Shown piece after piece: positions 44,359-55,591 of a stretch of 64,000 nucleotides of DNA. The notes beneath the pieces were generated by a model. It worked only from the letters and a program-made list of their open reading frames with translations. It was not told where the DNA came from and made no database searches. The first letter of the stretch is position 1; every line of letters begins with the position of its first letter. The DNA lies in contig NZ_CP014578.1 in NCBI RefSeq assembly GCF_001634365.1, forward strand, positions 868,001 to 932,000, in the 5' to 3' direction. This DNA comes from Paraburkholderia phytofirmans OLGA172 (lineage in GTDB: Bacteria; Pseudomonadota; Gammaproteobacteria; Burkholderiales; Burkholderiaceae). The translations under genes and the position numbers were made by a program.

Positions 44359-45606
44359 ATGAAATTTCGCGCGATCATGGGCGCTTTGTGCGCCGCAGGT
44401 CTGATGTGTGGCGTTTCGGCTGTGCAAGCTGCCGAGTCGATCGAAGTGCTGCACTGGTGGACTTCGGGCGGCGAATCGAAAGCCGTCGGCGTCCTCAAGG
44501 ACGACATGACGAAGCAGGGTTACACGTGGAAGGACTTCGCGGTTGCTGGCGGTGCAGGTGCGGCTGCCATGACGGCACTCAAGACGCAGGTGATCTCGGG
44601 CAACGCGCCGAGCGCTGCGCAGATCAAGGGTCCGCTGATCCAGGACTGGGCTTCGCAAGGCGTGCTGGTGCCGATCGATGCAGCCGCTGGCGACTGGAAG
44701 AAGAATCTGCCGCCGGAAATCGACAAGATCATGCATGCGGACGGTCACTACGTTGCTGCACCGTTCTCGGTGCACCGCGTGAACTGGCTGTATATCAACA
44801 AGGCAGCGTTGGACAAGGCGGGCGGCAAGGTGCCGACCACGTGGCCTGAGTTCTTCGCGGTGGCCGACAAGATGAAGGCTGCGGGCATCCAGCCGATCGC
44901 GATGGGTGGTCAGCCGTGGCAAGACCTGACGCTGTGGGAAGACGTCGTGCTGTCGCAAGGCGCCGACTTCTATAAGAAGGCCCTGGTCGACCTCGACGAA
45001 AAGACGCTGACGTCGGACAAGATGGTCGGCGTGTTCGACACGGTCCGCAAGATCCAGGGTTACTTCGACGCGGGCCGCACGGGCCGTGACTGGAACCTGG
45101 CCACGGCCATGGTCATCAACGGCAAGGCCGGCATGCAGTTCATGGGCGACTGGGCCAAGGGTGAATTCGCCAACGCCGGCAAGAAGTCGGGCTCGGACTA
45201 CATCTGTGCTGCGGTTCCGGGCACGGAAAAAGCTTACACGTTCAACGTCGACTCGTTCGTGTTCTTCCAGCAGAAGGGCCAGAAGGCTGCGACGCCGGGT
45301 CAACTGGCACTGGCCAAGACGATCATGTCGCCGGACTTCCAGGAGCAGTTCAGCCTGAACAAGGGCTCGATCCCGGTTCGTCTGGGTGTGTCGATGATCA
45401 AGTTCGACGACTGCGCGAAGAAGTCGTACGCGGATGAACAGGTGGCGATCAAGTCGGGCGGGTATGTGCCTTCGCTGGCACACGGCATGGCGCAACCGGA
45501 TGCAGCAGCCGGCGCGATCTCCGACGTGGTCACGAAGTTCATGAACTCGCAGCAAGATTCGAAGACCGCGGTTGCCGCGCTCGCGAAGGCAGCGAAGACC
45601 AAGTAA
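44359..45606 (+). CDS. gtsA: Sugar ABC transporter substrate-binding protein (glucose type)
   Basis: A 415-residue periplasmic binding protein of the carbohydrate family 1 type. The signal peptide is MKFRAIMGALCAAGLMCGVSAVQA with cleavage before AESIEVLHWWTSGGE. The HWWTSGGE opening and PFSVHRVNWLYINKAALDKAG are characteristic of glucose/mannose binding proteins such as GtsA of pseudomonads. Its place opposite zwf-pgl-glk/hexR supports glucose as substrate. It is first in a four-gene operon and is followed by a 197-bp gap with a GC-rich hairpin, often seen after a binding-protein gene. Confidence 0.88.
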   Translation: MKFRAIMGALCAAGLMCGVSAVQAAESIEVLHWWTSGGESKAVGVLKDDMTKQGYTWKDFAVAGGAGAAAMTALKTQVISGNAPSAAQIKGPLIQDWASQGVLVPIDAAAGDWKKNLPPEIDKIMHADGHYVAAPFSVHRVNWLYINKAALDKAGGKVPTTWPEFFAVADKMKAAGIQPIAMGGQPWQDLTLWEDVVLSQGADFYKKALVDLDEKTLTSDKMVGVFDTVRKIQGYFDAGRTGRDWNLATAMVINGKAGMQFMGDWAKGEFANAGKKSGSDYICAAVPGTEKAYTFNVDSFVFFQQKGQKAATPGQLALAKTIMSPDFQEQFSLNKGSIPVRLGVSMIKFDDCAKKSYADEQVAIKSGGYVPSLAHGMAQPDAAAGAISDVVTKFMNSQQDSKTAVAALAKAAKTK

Positions 45607-45617
45607 GCGACGTAAGC

Positions 45618-45665
45618 GAAGTGGTGCGCCTGGCTGTTGCCCTCGTGGGTGCCGGGCGCGCGCTT
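45618..45665 (+). other. Intercistronic GC-rich hairpin after gtsA
   Basis: An imperfect inverted repeat (GAAG..GTGCGCC ... GGGCGCGC..CTTC) starts 12 bp after the gtsA stop. It could stabilise the gtsA message or cause partial termination, giving excess binding protein over permeases. Confidence 0.4.
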
Positions 45666-45803
45666 CAGATAGCTTGCAGCCGTTGCGTTACTTAGGGCGA
45701 GAGACTTCACCCTTGGTTTCATCGAGTCACACCTATACCGTTCCGGTCTCGCGTTTTCCATGCGTGAGCGCCTCGGCGGTACAGTTTCAGCAGGAGTCGA
45801 GTA

Positions 45804-46745
45804 GTGACTGCTTCTATCAGCGGAAACGGGAAAACCACGGCTTCCGTGACCCGCCGCACGTCGCCGATGGCGGCCCTTGCCGACCGCTGGATTCCGAAGC
45901 TGGTGCTCGCACCCAGCGTCGTGATCAGTCTGATCTTCGTGTATGGCTTCATCGCTATTACCGGCTTTCTGTCGCTGTCGAATTCGCGACTGATGCCTCG
46001 TTATGAATTTGTCGGTCTCGATCGTTATCGCGAACTGTTCGATAACGATGTGTTCTGGACCTCGGCTGCCAACCTGGGCTGGTTCGGCATTCCGTTTATC
46101 GGTATCTGTATCGGCCTCGGCCTGTTCCTCGCGATCCTGCTCGATCAGCAGATCCGCAACGAAGGCGCGCTGCGCGCCGTATTCCTGTACCCGATGGCGC
46201 TCTCGTTCATCGTGACGGGTACGGCGTGGCAATGGATCATGACGCCGAGCGTCGGCCTCGAGAAAGTGTTTCACGACTGGGGCTGGACGAGCTTCTCGTT
46301 CAGCTGGCTCGGCGACCCCGACAAGGCGATTTTCTGCGTCGTGATCGCGGCGGTGTGGCAATCCACCGGCTTCGTGATGGCGCTGTTCCTCGCGGGTTTG
46401 CGCGGGGTCGACGGTGAAATCTTCAAGGCCGCGCAGATGGACGGCGCCGGCTTGCCCACCATCTATCGCAAGATCGTGATTCCGAGCATGCGCCCGGTGT
46501 TCTTCTCGGTGCTGCTGATTCTCTGCCACATCACGATCAAGACCTTCGACCTGGTTGTCGCGTTGACCGCGGGCGGTCCGGGTACGTCTTCATCGCTGCC
46601 GGCTATTTTCATGTACACGTTTTCGTTCAACCGCGGGCAGCTGGGCGTCGGCGCGGCATCGTCGATGATGATGCTCGCCACCGTTGTGGCCGTGCTCGTG
46701 CCGCTGATGTATCTGGAATCGAGGAGCACCCGCAATGCAGCCTAA
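45804..46745 (+). CDS. gtsB: Sugar ABC transporter permease (GtsB type)
   Basis: A 313-residue MalF-type inner-membrane permease with six predicted membrane segments. It has an N-terminal cytoplasmic lead, then LVLAPSVVISLIFVYGFIAITGFLSLS, and an EAA loop for ATPase contact: EIFKAAQMDGAGLPTIYRKIVIPSMRPVF. It overlaps the next permease gene by 11 bp. Context assigns it to glucose uptake. Confidence 0.88.
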   Translation: MTASISGNGKTTASVTRRTSPMAALADRWIPKLVLAPSVVISLIFVYGFIAITGFLSLSNSRLMPRYEFVGLDRYRELFDNDVFWTSAANLGWFGIPFIGICIGLGLFLAILLDQQIRNEGALRAVFLYPMALSFIVTGTAWQWIMTPSVGLEKVFHDWGWTSFSFSWLGDPDKAIFCVVIAAVWQSTGFVMALFLAGLRGVDGEIFKAAQMDGAGLPTIYRKIVIPSMRPVFFSVLLILCHITIKTFDLVVALTAGGPGTSSSLPAIFMYTFSFNRGQLGVGAASSMMMLATVVAVLVPLMYLESRSTRNAA

Positions 46746-47592
46746 GATGACGATCAGCCGTGCCGTCATTTATGCGGCCTTGATTCTGTTTGCCCTGTAT
46801 TTCCTGTTTCCGCTCTACGTGATGCTGTCCACGTCGTTCAAGGACATCGACCAGCTGCGCTCCGGCAACCTGCTCACGCCGCCTACTCACTGGACCATCG
46901 ATCCCTGGATCAAGGCATGGAGCGGTGCGTGTACGGGTGTGCGCTGCGACGGCATGCAGCCGTTCTTCATGAACTCCGTGCGCATGGTGATTCCGGCCGT
47001 GCTGATCTCGTCGATCATCGGCGCGTTCAACGGCTATGTGCTCACGCATTGGCGCTTCCGCGGCGCGGATCCGATCTTCACGATGATCCTGGTCGGCTGC
47101 TTCATCCCGTTCCAGGCGATCCTGCTGCCGATGGCGCGTTTCGAAGGCTTGCTCGGCCTGTCGAATTCGATAACCGGTCTGGTGGTGGTGCACGTGATCT
47201 ACGGTATCGCCTTCACCACGATGTTCTTCCGCAACTTCTACGTGAGCATTCCGGCTGAACTCGTGAAGGCCGCGCGGATCGACGGTGCCGGGTTCTTCAC
47301 GATCTTCACGAAGATTTTGATGCCGGTGTCGCTGCCGATTTTCATGGTGTGCCTGATCTGGCAATTTACGCAGATCTGGAATGACTTCCTGTTCGGGATT
47401 GTGTTCTCCGGTGTCGATTCGATGCCGATCACGGTGGCGCTGAACAACCTCGTGAACACTTCGACCGGCGTGAAGGAATATAACGTGGACATGGCCGGCG
47501 CGATTATCGCCGCGTTGCCGACGCTGCTCGTCTACATCGTCGCCGGCCGCTATTTCGTGCGCGGTCTGACGGCGGGGGCCGTCAAGGGTTAG
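46735..47592 (+). CDS. gtsC: Sugar ABC transporter permease (GtsC type)
   Basis: A 285-residue MalG-type permease. The first segment is VIYAALILFALYFLFPLYVMLSTSFKD. The EAA loop reads ELVKAARIDGAGFFTIFTKILMPVSLPIF, and it closes with a short C-terminus VRGLTAGAVKG as in sugar permeases. It overlaps gtsB by 11 bp. A 218-bp gap with three stacked inverted repeats separates it from the ATPase gene. Confidence 0.88.
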   Translation: MQPKMTISRAVIYAALILFALYFLFPLYVMLSTSFKDIDQLRSGNLLTPPTHWTIDPWIKAWSGACTGVRCDGMQPFFMNSVRMVIPAVLISSIIGAFNGYVLTHWRFRGADPIFTMILVGCFIPFQAILLPMARFEGLLGLSNSITGLVVVHVIYGIAFTTMFFRNFYVSIPAELVKAARIDGAGFFTIFTKILMPVSLPIFMVCLIWQFTQIWNDFLFGIVFSGVDSMPITVALNNLVNTSTGVKEYNVDMAGAIIAALPTLLVYIVAGRYFVRGLTAGAVKG

Positions 47593-47697
47593 CCCCGGGG
47601 CTAGCCCATACGCATCGCGGCGGCGCGTCCTGCACAACACGCACTGAGTGCAAGATAAGTGCAAGAAACGCGCCGCCGTCATCCGACAAGACGTTCC

Positions 47698-47764
47698 TGA
47701 GAAAACGCCGGGCCGCCCCAAGTTTTCTCAGCCCCCCTCGGGGGGCCTGGCGCGAAGTGCCAGG
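47698..47764 (+). repeat. Three consecutive inverted repeats between gtsC and gtsD
   Basis: Three adjoining palindromic units: TGAGAAAAC/GTTTTCTCA (47698-47730), GCCCCCC-TC-GGGGGGC (47731-47746) and CCTGGC/GCCAGG (47746-47764). Each has perfect arms. The block resembles a REP/BIME-like intercistronic element. Confidence 0.75.
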
Positions 47765-47810
47765 TTTGGGAGCGCTTTCAAGCAGTACCAGAGACAAGAG
47801 GATTCACAGC

Positions 47811-48926
47811 ATGGCAAGCCTTTCCATCCGTGACGTGTACAAGACTTACCCGAACGGGGTGCCGGTTCTGAAGGGTGTCAACATCGACATCGAAGACGGC
47901 CAGTTCCTGATTCTCGTGGGCGGCTCGGGCTGCGGGAAATCGACGCTGCTCAATATGATCGCCGGCCTCGAAACCGTGACCAAGGGCGAGATCCAGATCG
48001 ACGGCAAGACGGTGAACAACCTCTCGCCGAAGGATCGCGATATCGCGATGGTGTTCCAGTCGTACGCGCTGTATCCGTCGATGACGGTGCGCGAGAACAT
48101 CTCGTTCGGCCTGAACATCCGCAAGGTGCCGAAGCAGGAGCAGGCGCAGATCGTCGACCGCGTGTCGAACACGCTGCAGATCACGCACTTGCTGGACCGC
48201 AAGCCGGGCCAGCTCTCCGGCGGTCAGCGTCAGCGCGTGGCCATGGGTCGTGCCCTCGCGCGCGATCCGGTGATGTTCCTGTTCGACGAACCGCTATCGA
48301 ACCTCGACGCGAAACTGCGTATCGAGATGCGTTCGGAAATCAAGCTGCTGCATCAACGCCTCGGCACGACGATCGTCTATGTGACGCACGATCAGATCGA
48401 AGCGATGACGCTCGGCGACCGCATCGCGGTGATGAAAGATGGCATCGTCCAGCAGTTCGGCGCGCCGCAAGAGATCTACGATTCGCCGGCCAATCTGTTC
48501 GTGGCCGGGTTCATCGGCGCGCCGCCGATGAACTTCATCCAGGGCAAGCTGGTGGAGCAGGGTTCGGGCGTCGGCATCGAGCTGGATACGGGCACGGCGC
48601 GCAATGTGTTGAACCTGCCGTTCGACTCGGCCAAGGTGAAGTCGCACATTGGGCGCGAAGTGATTCTCGGCCTGCGCCCTGAGCGGATCACCGACGCACG
48701 CGGTGCGCATGGCGACCACGCGAACCTGCAGTCGATCGACGTGAATGTCGACGTGATCGAGCCGACCGGTCCTGACACGCTGGTGTTCGCGCAGGTGAAC
48801 GGCAAGCGCATTGTGAGCCGCGTGCACCCGGCTTCGAATCCGCAGCCCTTGTCGACTACGACATTGTTGTTCGATGCGTCGAAGGCGGTGTTGTTCGATC
48901 CGTCCAATGAAGAGCGGATTGCCTGA
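47811..48926 (+). CDS. gtsD: Sugar ABC transporter ATP-binding protein (UgpC/MalK type)
   Basis: A 371-residue CUT1-family ATPase. Walker A is GGSGCGKST, the Q-loop is VFQSYALYPSMTV, the signature is LSGGQRQRVAMGRALARDP, and Walker B is FLFDEPLSNLDAKLR. The C-terminal 130 residues are an OB-type (TOBE) regulatory domain with ILGLRPERITD. The ATG at 47811 gives MASLSIRDVYKTYPNG, the family start. A strong bidirectional terminator follows. Confidence 0.92.
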   Translation: MASLSIRDVYKTYPNGVPVLKGVNIDIEDGQFLILVGGSGCGKSTLLNMIAGLETVTKGEIQIDGKTVNNLSPKDRDIAMVFQSYALYPSMTVRENISFGLNIRKVPKQEQAQIVDRVSNTLQITHLLDRKPGQLSGGQRQRVAMGRALARDPVMFLFDEPLSNLDAKLRIEMRSEIKLLHQRLGTTIVYVTHDQIEAMTLGDRIAVMKDGIVQQFGAPQEIYDSPANLFVAGFIGAPPMNFIQGKLVEQGSGVGIELDTGTARNVLNLPFDSAKVKSHIGREVILGLRPERITDARGAHGDHANLQSIDVNVDVIEPTGPDTLVFAQVNGKRIVSRVHPASNPQPLSTTTLLFDASKAVLFDPSNEERIA

Positions 48927-48957
48927 GGCGGGTGATTCGCTGAGCGATTCGCATTGA

Positions 48958-49002
48958 AGAAAGCCCCATGCGTTGTGAGACGCATGGGGCTTTTCTTTTT
49001 TT
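48958..49002 (+). terminator. Bidirectional terminator, gtsD / LysR
   Basis: GAAAGCCCCATGCG pairs with CGCATGGGGCTTTTC around an 8-base loop and is followed by TTTTTT. It ends the sugar ABC operon. Its mirror sequence also offers a T-run for the convergent LysR gene. Confidence 0.88.
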
Positions 49003-49054
49003 GCCAGGTGCTGTTTGCATCGGGCTCGGACCATGGCGCCTCTGCACCAGGCTC

Positions 49055-49972
49055 TCAAACGTCCGTAATGCGCAGATCCGGATTGCTTCGCGCCAGCTCG
49101 GTGACCCACTCGGTGAAGGCGCGAAGCCGTGAACTCAGATTGCGGCGATGCGCGTACAAAATCGACAGTGGCGTGCCAGGGCTCGTGTAGGCCGTGAGGA
49201 TTTCCGTGAGCGCGCCTTGCGCGATCAGATCCGCAACCATGAAGCGCGACGGCTGGATAATGCCGTGGCCGAGCGCGCCCGCGCCGATGTAGACGCTGCC
49301 GTCGTTCACCGCGAGCACGCTCTTCAACGCAACCTTGACGATCTCGCCGTCCACTTCGTATTCGAACGGAAAGGTCTTGCCGCTGCGCGCGGAAATGTAG
49401 TTGACCGCGCGATGCTCGCTCAGCTCGTCGAGCGTGGTTGGCGTGCCGTATTTCTCCAGATAGGCGGGCGACGCGCAGGTCACGATCTTCGCCTGGCCGA
49501 TGCGCCGCGCCACGAGACTCGACTCTTCCGGCGTGCCCATGCGGATCACGCAATCCACCCCGTCCTGAATCAGATCGATATTGCGATCCGCCAGCCCGAG
49601 CCGCACGTCGATCTCGGGGTATTGCAGGTAAAAGTCGTCGAGCGCGGGCAGCAGCAGCGCACGGGCGAGCGTGCCGGACGTATCGACGCGAATCGTGCCG
49701 CTTGGATTTTCGCGCTTGTTCGACAGCGACGATTCGGCGTCGGTGACTTCCGCGAGGATGCGTACGCAACGCTCATAGAAGAGCGCGCCGTCTTCGGTGA
49801 CGCTGACCTGCCGCGTCGAACGGTTCAGCAGCCGCACACCGACGTGCTCTTCGAGAGCCTGAATGGTGCGGCTGACTTTGGCGCGTGGTAGGTCGAGCGA
49901 TTCGGATACTTTGGTGAAGCTGTTCGCTTCGACCACACGCGTAAATATCTCCATCGCTTCGAAGCGGTCCAT
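49055..49972 (-). CDS. LysR-family transcriptional regulator
   Basis: A 305-residue LysR regulator. The helix-turn-helix is in residues 5-60 (MEIFTRVVEANSFTKVSESLDLPRAKVSRTIQALEEHVGVRLLNRSTRQVSVTEDG). The effector domain has GTIRVDTSGTLARALLLPALDDFYLQYPEIDVRLGLADRNIDLI, placing it in the CrgA/DsdC-like group common in Burkholderia. The ATG at 49972 (MDRFEAMEIF) is preferred over an extension to 50140. No divergent target gene is adjacent, so the target is unknown. Confidence 0.88.
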   Translation of the reverse strand: MDRFEAMEIFTRVVEANSFTKVSESLDLPRAKVSRTIQALEEHVGVRLLNRSTRQVSVTEDGALFYERCVRILAEVTDAESSLSNKRENPSGTIRVDTSGTLARALLLPALDDFYLQYPEIDVRLGLADRNIDLIQDGVDCVIRMGTPEESSLVARRIGQAKIVTCASPAYLEKYGTPTTLDELSEHRAVNYISARSGKTFPFEYEVDGEIVKVALKSVLAVNDGSVYIGAGALGHGIIQPSRFMVADLIAQGALTEILTAYTSPGTPLSILYAHRRNLSSRLRAFTEWVTELARSNPDLRITDV

Positions 49973-50390
49973 GTTTTGCCTTATGAGTGATGGGCGGAAG
50001 TGGCTCTCGAAGTGAAGTGTATCGCTTGGAAATAGTGTTGTCGCAATAAGGGCGGCCACGCGAGGGAGGGCATAGAGCTTCAGGGTCATCGTGGTCACCT
50101 GTCGCGGTTGCAAGGAGTGCTGGGGCGCGATGACGGCCAAAGGAGCCGTTTACCTCACGACGAACCACAGCGGAGCAAATCGACAGCAGCGCGACAGCCG
50201 CGAAAATGCTAGCGGAAGACGGATGTTCACCCGCTTTTGGCGAAGATCTGACGCGACAAAGAGCCGATGCACCGTGATGTGGTACGACCAAACGTCCCAA
50301 ATTTTCAAGAAAGGTCGCGTAATATTTGAAAAATTTGTAAGCTGACCAATTGCAGCGCGCTCTTGATGAGGCAAGTTTGGTGAGGCAGGC
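49973..50390. other. Intergenic region with an AT-rich inverted repeat
   Basis: 418 bp without a convincing gene. It holds the LysR promoter. An AT-rich patch at about 50299-50336 contains AAATTTTCAA and, inverted, TTGAAAAATTT (one extra base), unlike the GC-rich surroundings. Confidence 0.55.
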
Positions 50391-51014
50391 TTAGTGAGGC
50401 AGGCGGACGTTGAACCGGAACGTCACCAGTCTTGCGAGCAGGATGAAGGCGGTGGCGATCAACACGCCGTACACCGTATCGACGTTCATATAGTCCAGCA
50501 GCACGTACAGCCAACACCCCACGAAAGCGCATGTCGCATACGGCCGCGAATCGCGCAAAATCAGCGGCACCTCGTTGCACAGCACGTCGCGGATCACGCC
50601 GCCGAATACGCCTGTCAACACCCCCATCATCACCGACGTGAACCACGGCATCTGCGCGTCGTGCGCGATCGACGTGCCGGCAATGCTGAACAAGCCGAGT
50701 CCCACGGCATCGGCCGCCAGCAAGACCCGCTCGGAGAGCAGGCGCGACGTCATCTTCAATAGTGTCGGCGCAAACAGGGACATCACGAAGATCGCGATCA
50801 GATACGCCTGATGTTCGACCCAGTAGAAGGGCCGCCGTTCGAGCAGCACGTCGCGCAACGTACCGCCGCCGAAGGCCGTCGCGATTGCCACGAGGAAGGT
50901 CCCCACCGCATCGAGCCGTCGGGTTCGGGCTTCGATAAACCCGGAAATCGCGTACGCGAAAAGCGCCAGCGCCTCCATGATGGTCAGCGCCAACGTCAGC
51001 CTCGGATGGATCAC
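50391..51014 (-). CDS. TRIC-type (UPF0126/YadS) membrane channel protein
   Basis: A 207-residue membrane protein with two repeats of three membrane segments, the UPF0126/TRIC fold associated with trimeric cation channels. Each repeat carries the glycine-rich signature: AVGTFLVAIATAFGGGTLRDVLLERRPFYWV and MMGVLTGVFGGVIRDVLCNEVPLIL. I start at the GTG at 51014 (reads MIHPRLTLALTIMEALALFAY); the frame extends upstream into smr without membrane character. It begins 10 bp after smr and is probably cotranscribed with it. Confidence 0.85.
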   Translation of the reverse strand: MIHPRLTLALTIMEALALFAYAISGFIEARTRRLDAVGTFLVAIATAFGGGTLRDVLLERRPFYWVEHQAYLIAIFVMSLFAPTLLKMTSRLLSERVLLAADAVGLGLFSIAGTSIAHDAQMPWFTSVMMGVLTGVFGGVIRDVLCNEVPLILRDSRPYATCAFVGCWLYVLLDYMNVDTVYGVLIATAFILLARLVTFRFNVRLPH

Positions 51015-51024
51015 CGGGACTCCG

Positions 51025-51783
51025 TCAGGACCTGGGGGAAGCCGGCAATGCGCCCGGCTGCAACAGCACGACCACCGCACCCGCGCCGCCGTCATGCGGA
51101 CGTGCCTGACAGAACGCAATCACCTCGGACTTCTGCACGAGCCACGCGCGCACTTTGCCCTTCAATACCGGTTCTTTACCGATCGACCCGAGGCCTTTGC
51201 CGTGAATCACACGCAAACACCGCAGGCCACGTTTCACCGATTCGCGAATGAACTCGGCCAACGCCTCGCGTGCTTCCTCGCGACGCATGCCGTGCAGATC
51301 GATTTGCGCCTGCACGATCCAATCGCCACGCCGCAGTTTTCGCACGACCTCCTGACTGACACCGGGCCGGCAATAGGACAGCGTTTCGTCGGTTTCGAGC
51401 AGGATCTCGGGATCGAACTCGTCGGAGATCGCTTCGTGCAGCACCGCTTCTTCGTCGAGTCTGGTTTGCACCGGCAGCGGCGACGGGGGATTGCGCGGCA
51501 AGCTGGCGCGCGGCGGGACCGCCAGCGGCGCAACCGCGCCGATCTCGCGACGAAACAGATCGGCGTCCGCCGAGGCTTCGCGCTGCGCCGCCGCTGCGGC
51601 CGCGCGCTCGCGTTCACGCCGTTGCGTGTCGCCCTTTAACGCATCGCGCAACGCGCCGAGGCCGGCTAGACCGGCGGCCGGTTCGATCTTCGGTTTGGCG
51701 ATGGGTGCAGCCACCTCGGGCGCGGGCCTGGCAATGGCACGGGCGCGCTTCGGTTCGCTAGGGTGGGGCTGATTCTTCGGCAT
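51025..51783 (-). CDS. Smr/MutS2-domain protein
   Basis: A 252-residue protein whose C-terminal 90 residues form an Smr domain, a nicking/RNase-like fold. Its motifs are IDLHGMRREEAREALAEFI and RVIHGKGLGS, with HDGGAGAVVVLL near the end. The N-terminal 140 residues are Ala/Arg/Pro-rich and mostly disordered. The ATG at 51783 (MPKNQPHPSEPKRA) is the natural start. It lies directly after the trxB terminator and before the TRIC gene. Confidence 0.9.
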   Translation of the reverse strand: MPKNQPHPSEPKRARAIARPAPEVAAPIAKPKIEPAAGLAGLGALRDALKGDTQRRERERAAAAAAQREASADADLFRREIGAVAPLAVPPRASLPRNPPSPLPVQTRLDEEAVLHEAISDEFDPEILLETDETLSYCRPGVSQEVVRKLRRGDWIVQAQIDLHGMRREEAREALAEFIRESVKRGLRCLRVIHGKGLGSIGKEPVLKGKVRAWLVQKSEVIAFCQARPHDGGAGAVVVLLQPGALPASPRS

Positions 51784-51830
51784 ATCGGTAATACACAGAA
51801 AAGTGGAACGATCGCGCGACGCAAGCACGA

Positions 51831-51869
51831 CGCAAAAAAAGCCGCTGGCTTTGCAGCCGCGGCTTTCTC
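51831..51869 (-). terminator. Terminator after trxB
   Basis: On the minus strand AAAGCCGC and GCGGCTTT pair around a 13-base loop and are followed by T7. It lies 75-110 bp beyond the trxB stop codon. Confidence 0.8.
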
Positions 51870-51941
51870 CAAAGCTAGCGGCCGAGCCTTGCCCAGCCGC
51901 CATTTTACCGTCGCGCTTACCCTCGCAGATTCACGCGATGA

Positions 51942-53275
<1,334 letters not shown>

Positions 53276-55591
53276 ATGGCAAAAGCTCCCTATTCCGCGA
53301 GCGCGCAGGCATTGCCGCACCGCATGTCGCGCCTTTTCACCGAAATCCGCTGGATCTTGCAGGTCGCGCTCGGCGTATTCCTGCTCATGGCGCTCGTCAG
53401 CTACAGCCGGCACGATCCGAGCTGGACGCATGCCGCGCAGGTCGACCACATCGCCAACTGGGCGGGCCGCGTCGGTGCGTGGACGTCCGACATCCTGCTG
53501 CTGCTGTTCGGGCTGTCCGCCTACTGGTGGATCGTGCTGCTCGGTCGCCATATCTCCGCCAATTACCGCCGTATCACCCGTCACGAGGAACTGCAGGAAG
53601 ACGTACCGCGCGATGCTGGCTGGCTCGCGGACGCGTTCGCCTTCATGCTGGTGTTGCTCGCTTGCGACGGCATCGAAGCGCTGCGCATGTGGTCGCTGAA
53701 AGTGCAATTGCCGCGTGCGCCGGGCGGTGTGATCGGCGAAGCGGTCGCGCGCGGCATATCGCATGCGCTCGGCTTCACGGGCGGCACGCTGGCCCTACTT
53801 ATCGTGCTCGGCATTGGTTTGTCGCTGTATTTCCGTTTTTCGTGGCTGTCGGTGTCGGAAAAGGTCGGCGAATCGATTATTTCCGCGGTCACCTTCGCCA
53901 AGCTGCGCCGCGAGGCCGGCCGCGACCGTAAATTGGGCGAAGCCGCCGCCGTGAAGCGCGAAGGCAAGGTCGAAAAGGGCCGTGTGCGGATCGAGGAGCA
54001 CGAGCCGGTCATGATCGTCCCGCCGGTCGTCACGCCCGCCAAATCGGAGCGCGTCGAGAAAGAGCGGCAAGTGCCGCTGTTCACGGACCTGCCGGGCGAT
54101 TCCACCTTGCCGCCGATCTCGCTGCTCGACGCGGCGCCGGCCGCGCAGGAGACCATTTCCGCCGATACGCTCGAATTCACCTCGCGTCTGATCGAGAAAA
54201 AGCTCAAGGACTTCGGTGTCGAAGTGAGCGTGGTCGCCGCGTATCCGGGTCCGGTCGTCACGCGCTACGAAATCGAGCCGGCCACCGGCGTGAAGGGCAG
54301 CCAGATCGTCGGTCTGGCGAAGGATCTGGCGCGTTCGCTGTCGCTGGTGTCGATCCGCGTGGTCGAAACGATTCCGGGCAAGAATTTCATGGCGCTGGAG
54401 TTGCCCAACCAGCGCCGTCAGACCGTGAGTCTCTCGGAGATTCTCGGCTCGGCGGTTTATGCGGACGCGGCTTCGCCGCTCACCATGGGCCTCGGCAAGG
54501 ACATCGGCGGCAAGCCGGTGTGCGCCGACCTCGCGAAAATGCCGCACTTGCTGGTGGCTGGTACAACCGGCTCGGGCAAGTCGGTGGGTATCAACGCGAT
54601 GATCCTGTCGTTGCTCTACAAGGCGAGCGCCGACCAGGTCCGCATGATCCTGATCGATCCGAAGATGCTCGAAATGAGCGTCTACGAAGGTATTCCGCAT
54701 TTGCTGTGTCCGGTGGTGACGGACATGCGTCAGGCGGGTCACGCGCTGAACTGGGCGGTCGCCGAAATGGAGCGCCGCTACAAGCTGATGAGCAAGCTTG
54801 GCGTGCGTAACCTTGCCGGTTACAACAACAAGATCGACGAAGCCGCAAAGCGCGAAGAGAAGCTGCCGAATCCGTTCAGCCTGACGCCGGACGATCCGGA
54901 ACCGCTCACGCGTCTGCCGAACATCGTCGTCGTGATCGACGAATTGGCGGACCTGATGATGGTGGTCGGCAAGAAGGTCGAAGAGCTGATCGCGCGGATT
55001 GCGCAGAAAGCGCGCGCGGCGGGCATCCATCTGATTCTGGCGACGCAGCGTCCGTCGGTCGACGTGATTACCGGTCTGATCAAGGCCAACGTGCCGACGC
55101 GAATGGCATTCCAGGTGTCGTCGAAGATCGACTCTCGCACGATTCTCGACCAGCAGGGCGCGGAATCGCTGCTCGGCATGGGCGACATGCTGTACCTGCC
55201 GCCGGGTAGCGGCTTGCCGGTGCGTGTGCACGGCGCGTTCGTGTCGGACGAGGAAGTGCATCGCGTCGTCGACAAGCTCAAGGAGCAGGGCGAGCCGAAC
55301 TATATCGAGGGCATTCTCGAAGGCGGCGTGACGGGCGAGGGCGACGAAGGCTCCGCGGGCGCAGGGGGAAGCGGTTCGGGCGACGGCGAGTCGGACCCGT
55401 TATACGACCAGGCCGTCGATGTGGTGCTGAAGAACCGCCGCGCGTCGATCTCGCTGGTGCAGCGGCATTTGCGCATCGGCTATAACCGTGCGGCGCGCCT
55501 GCTCGAGCAGATGGAGAACTCGGGTGTGGTGTCGGCGATGTCGTCGAACGGCAATCGCGAAATTCTTGCGCCGGCGCGGGAAACGGAATAG
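53276..55591 (+). CDS. ftsK: DNA translocase FtsK
   Basis: A 771-residue septal DNA pump coordinating chromosome dimer resolution with division. Four membrane segments lie within residues 25-190. The linker (190-300) is short and charged, without the very long Pro/Gln linker of E. coli. The motor has Walker [13 protein letters not shown], Walker [16 protein letters not shown] and [34 protein letters not shown]. The C-terminal gamma winged helix ([35 protein letters not shown]) recognises KOPS. Upstream spacing and start are standard. Confidence 0.95.
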   Translation: MAKAPYSASAQALPHRMSRLFTEIRWILQVALGVFLLMALVSYSRHDPSWTHAAQVDHIANWAGRVGAWTSDILLLLFGLSAYWWIVLLGRHISANYRRITRHEELQEDVPRDAGWLADAFAFMLVLLACDGIEALRMWSLKVQLPRAPGGVIGEAVARGISHALGFTGGTLALLIVLGIGLSLYFRFSWLSVSEKVGESIISAVTFAKLRREAGRDRKLGEAAAVKREGKVEKGRVRIEEHEPVMIVPPVVTPAKSERVEKERQVPLFTDLPGDSTLPPISLLDAAPAAQETISADTLEFTSRLIEKKLKDFGVEVSVVAAYPGPVVTRYEIEPATGVKGSQIVGLAKDLARSLSLVSIRVVETIPGKNFMALELPNQRRQTVSLSEILGSAVYADAASPLTMGLGKDIGGKPVCADLAKMPHLLVAGTTGSGKSVGINAMILSLLYKASADQVRMILIDPKMLEMSVYEGIPHLLCPVVTDMRQAGHALNWAVAEMERRYKLMSKLGVRNLAGYNNKIDEAAKREEKLPNPFSLTPDDPEPLTRLPNIVVVIDELADLMMVVGKKVEELIARIAQKARAAGIHLILATQRPSVDVITGLIKANVPTRMAFQVSSKIDSRTILDQQGAESLLGMGDMLYLPPGSGLPVRVHGAFVSDEEVHRVVDKLKEQGEPNYIEGILEGGVTGEGDEGSAGAGGSGSGDGESDPLYDQAVDVVLKNRRASISLVQRHLRIGYNRAARLLEQMENSGVVSAMSSNGNREILAPARETE

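Noticed and set aside
50091..50345. An 84-codon plus-strand frame in the LysR/TRIC gap.
   Set aside because: No ribosome binding site, no family, and it crosses the AT-rich inverted repeat; treated as non-coding.
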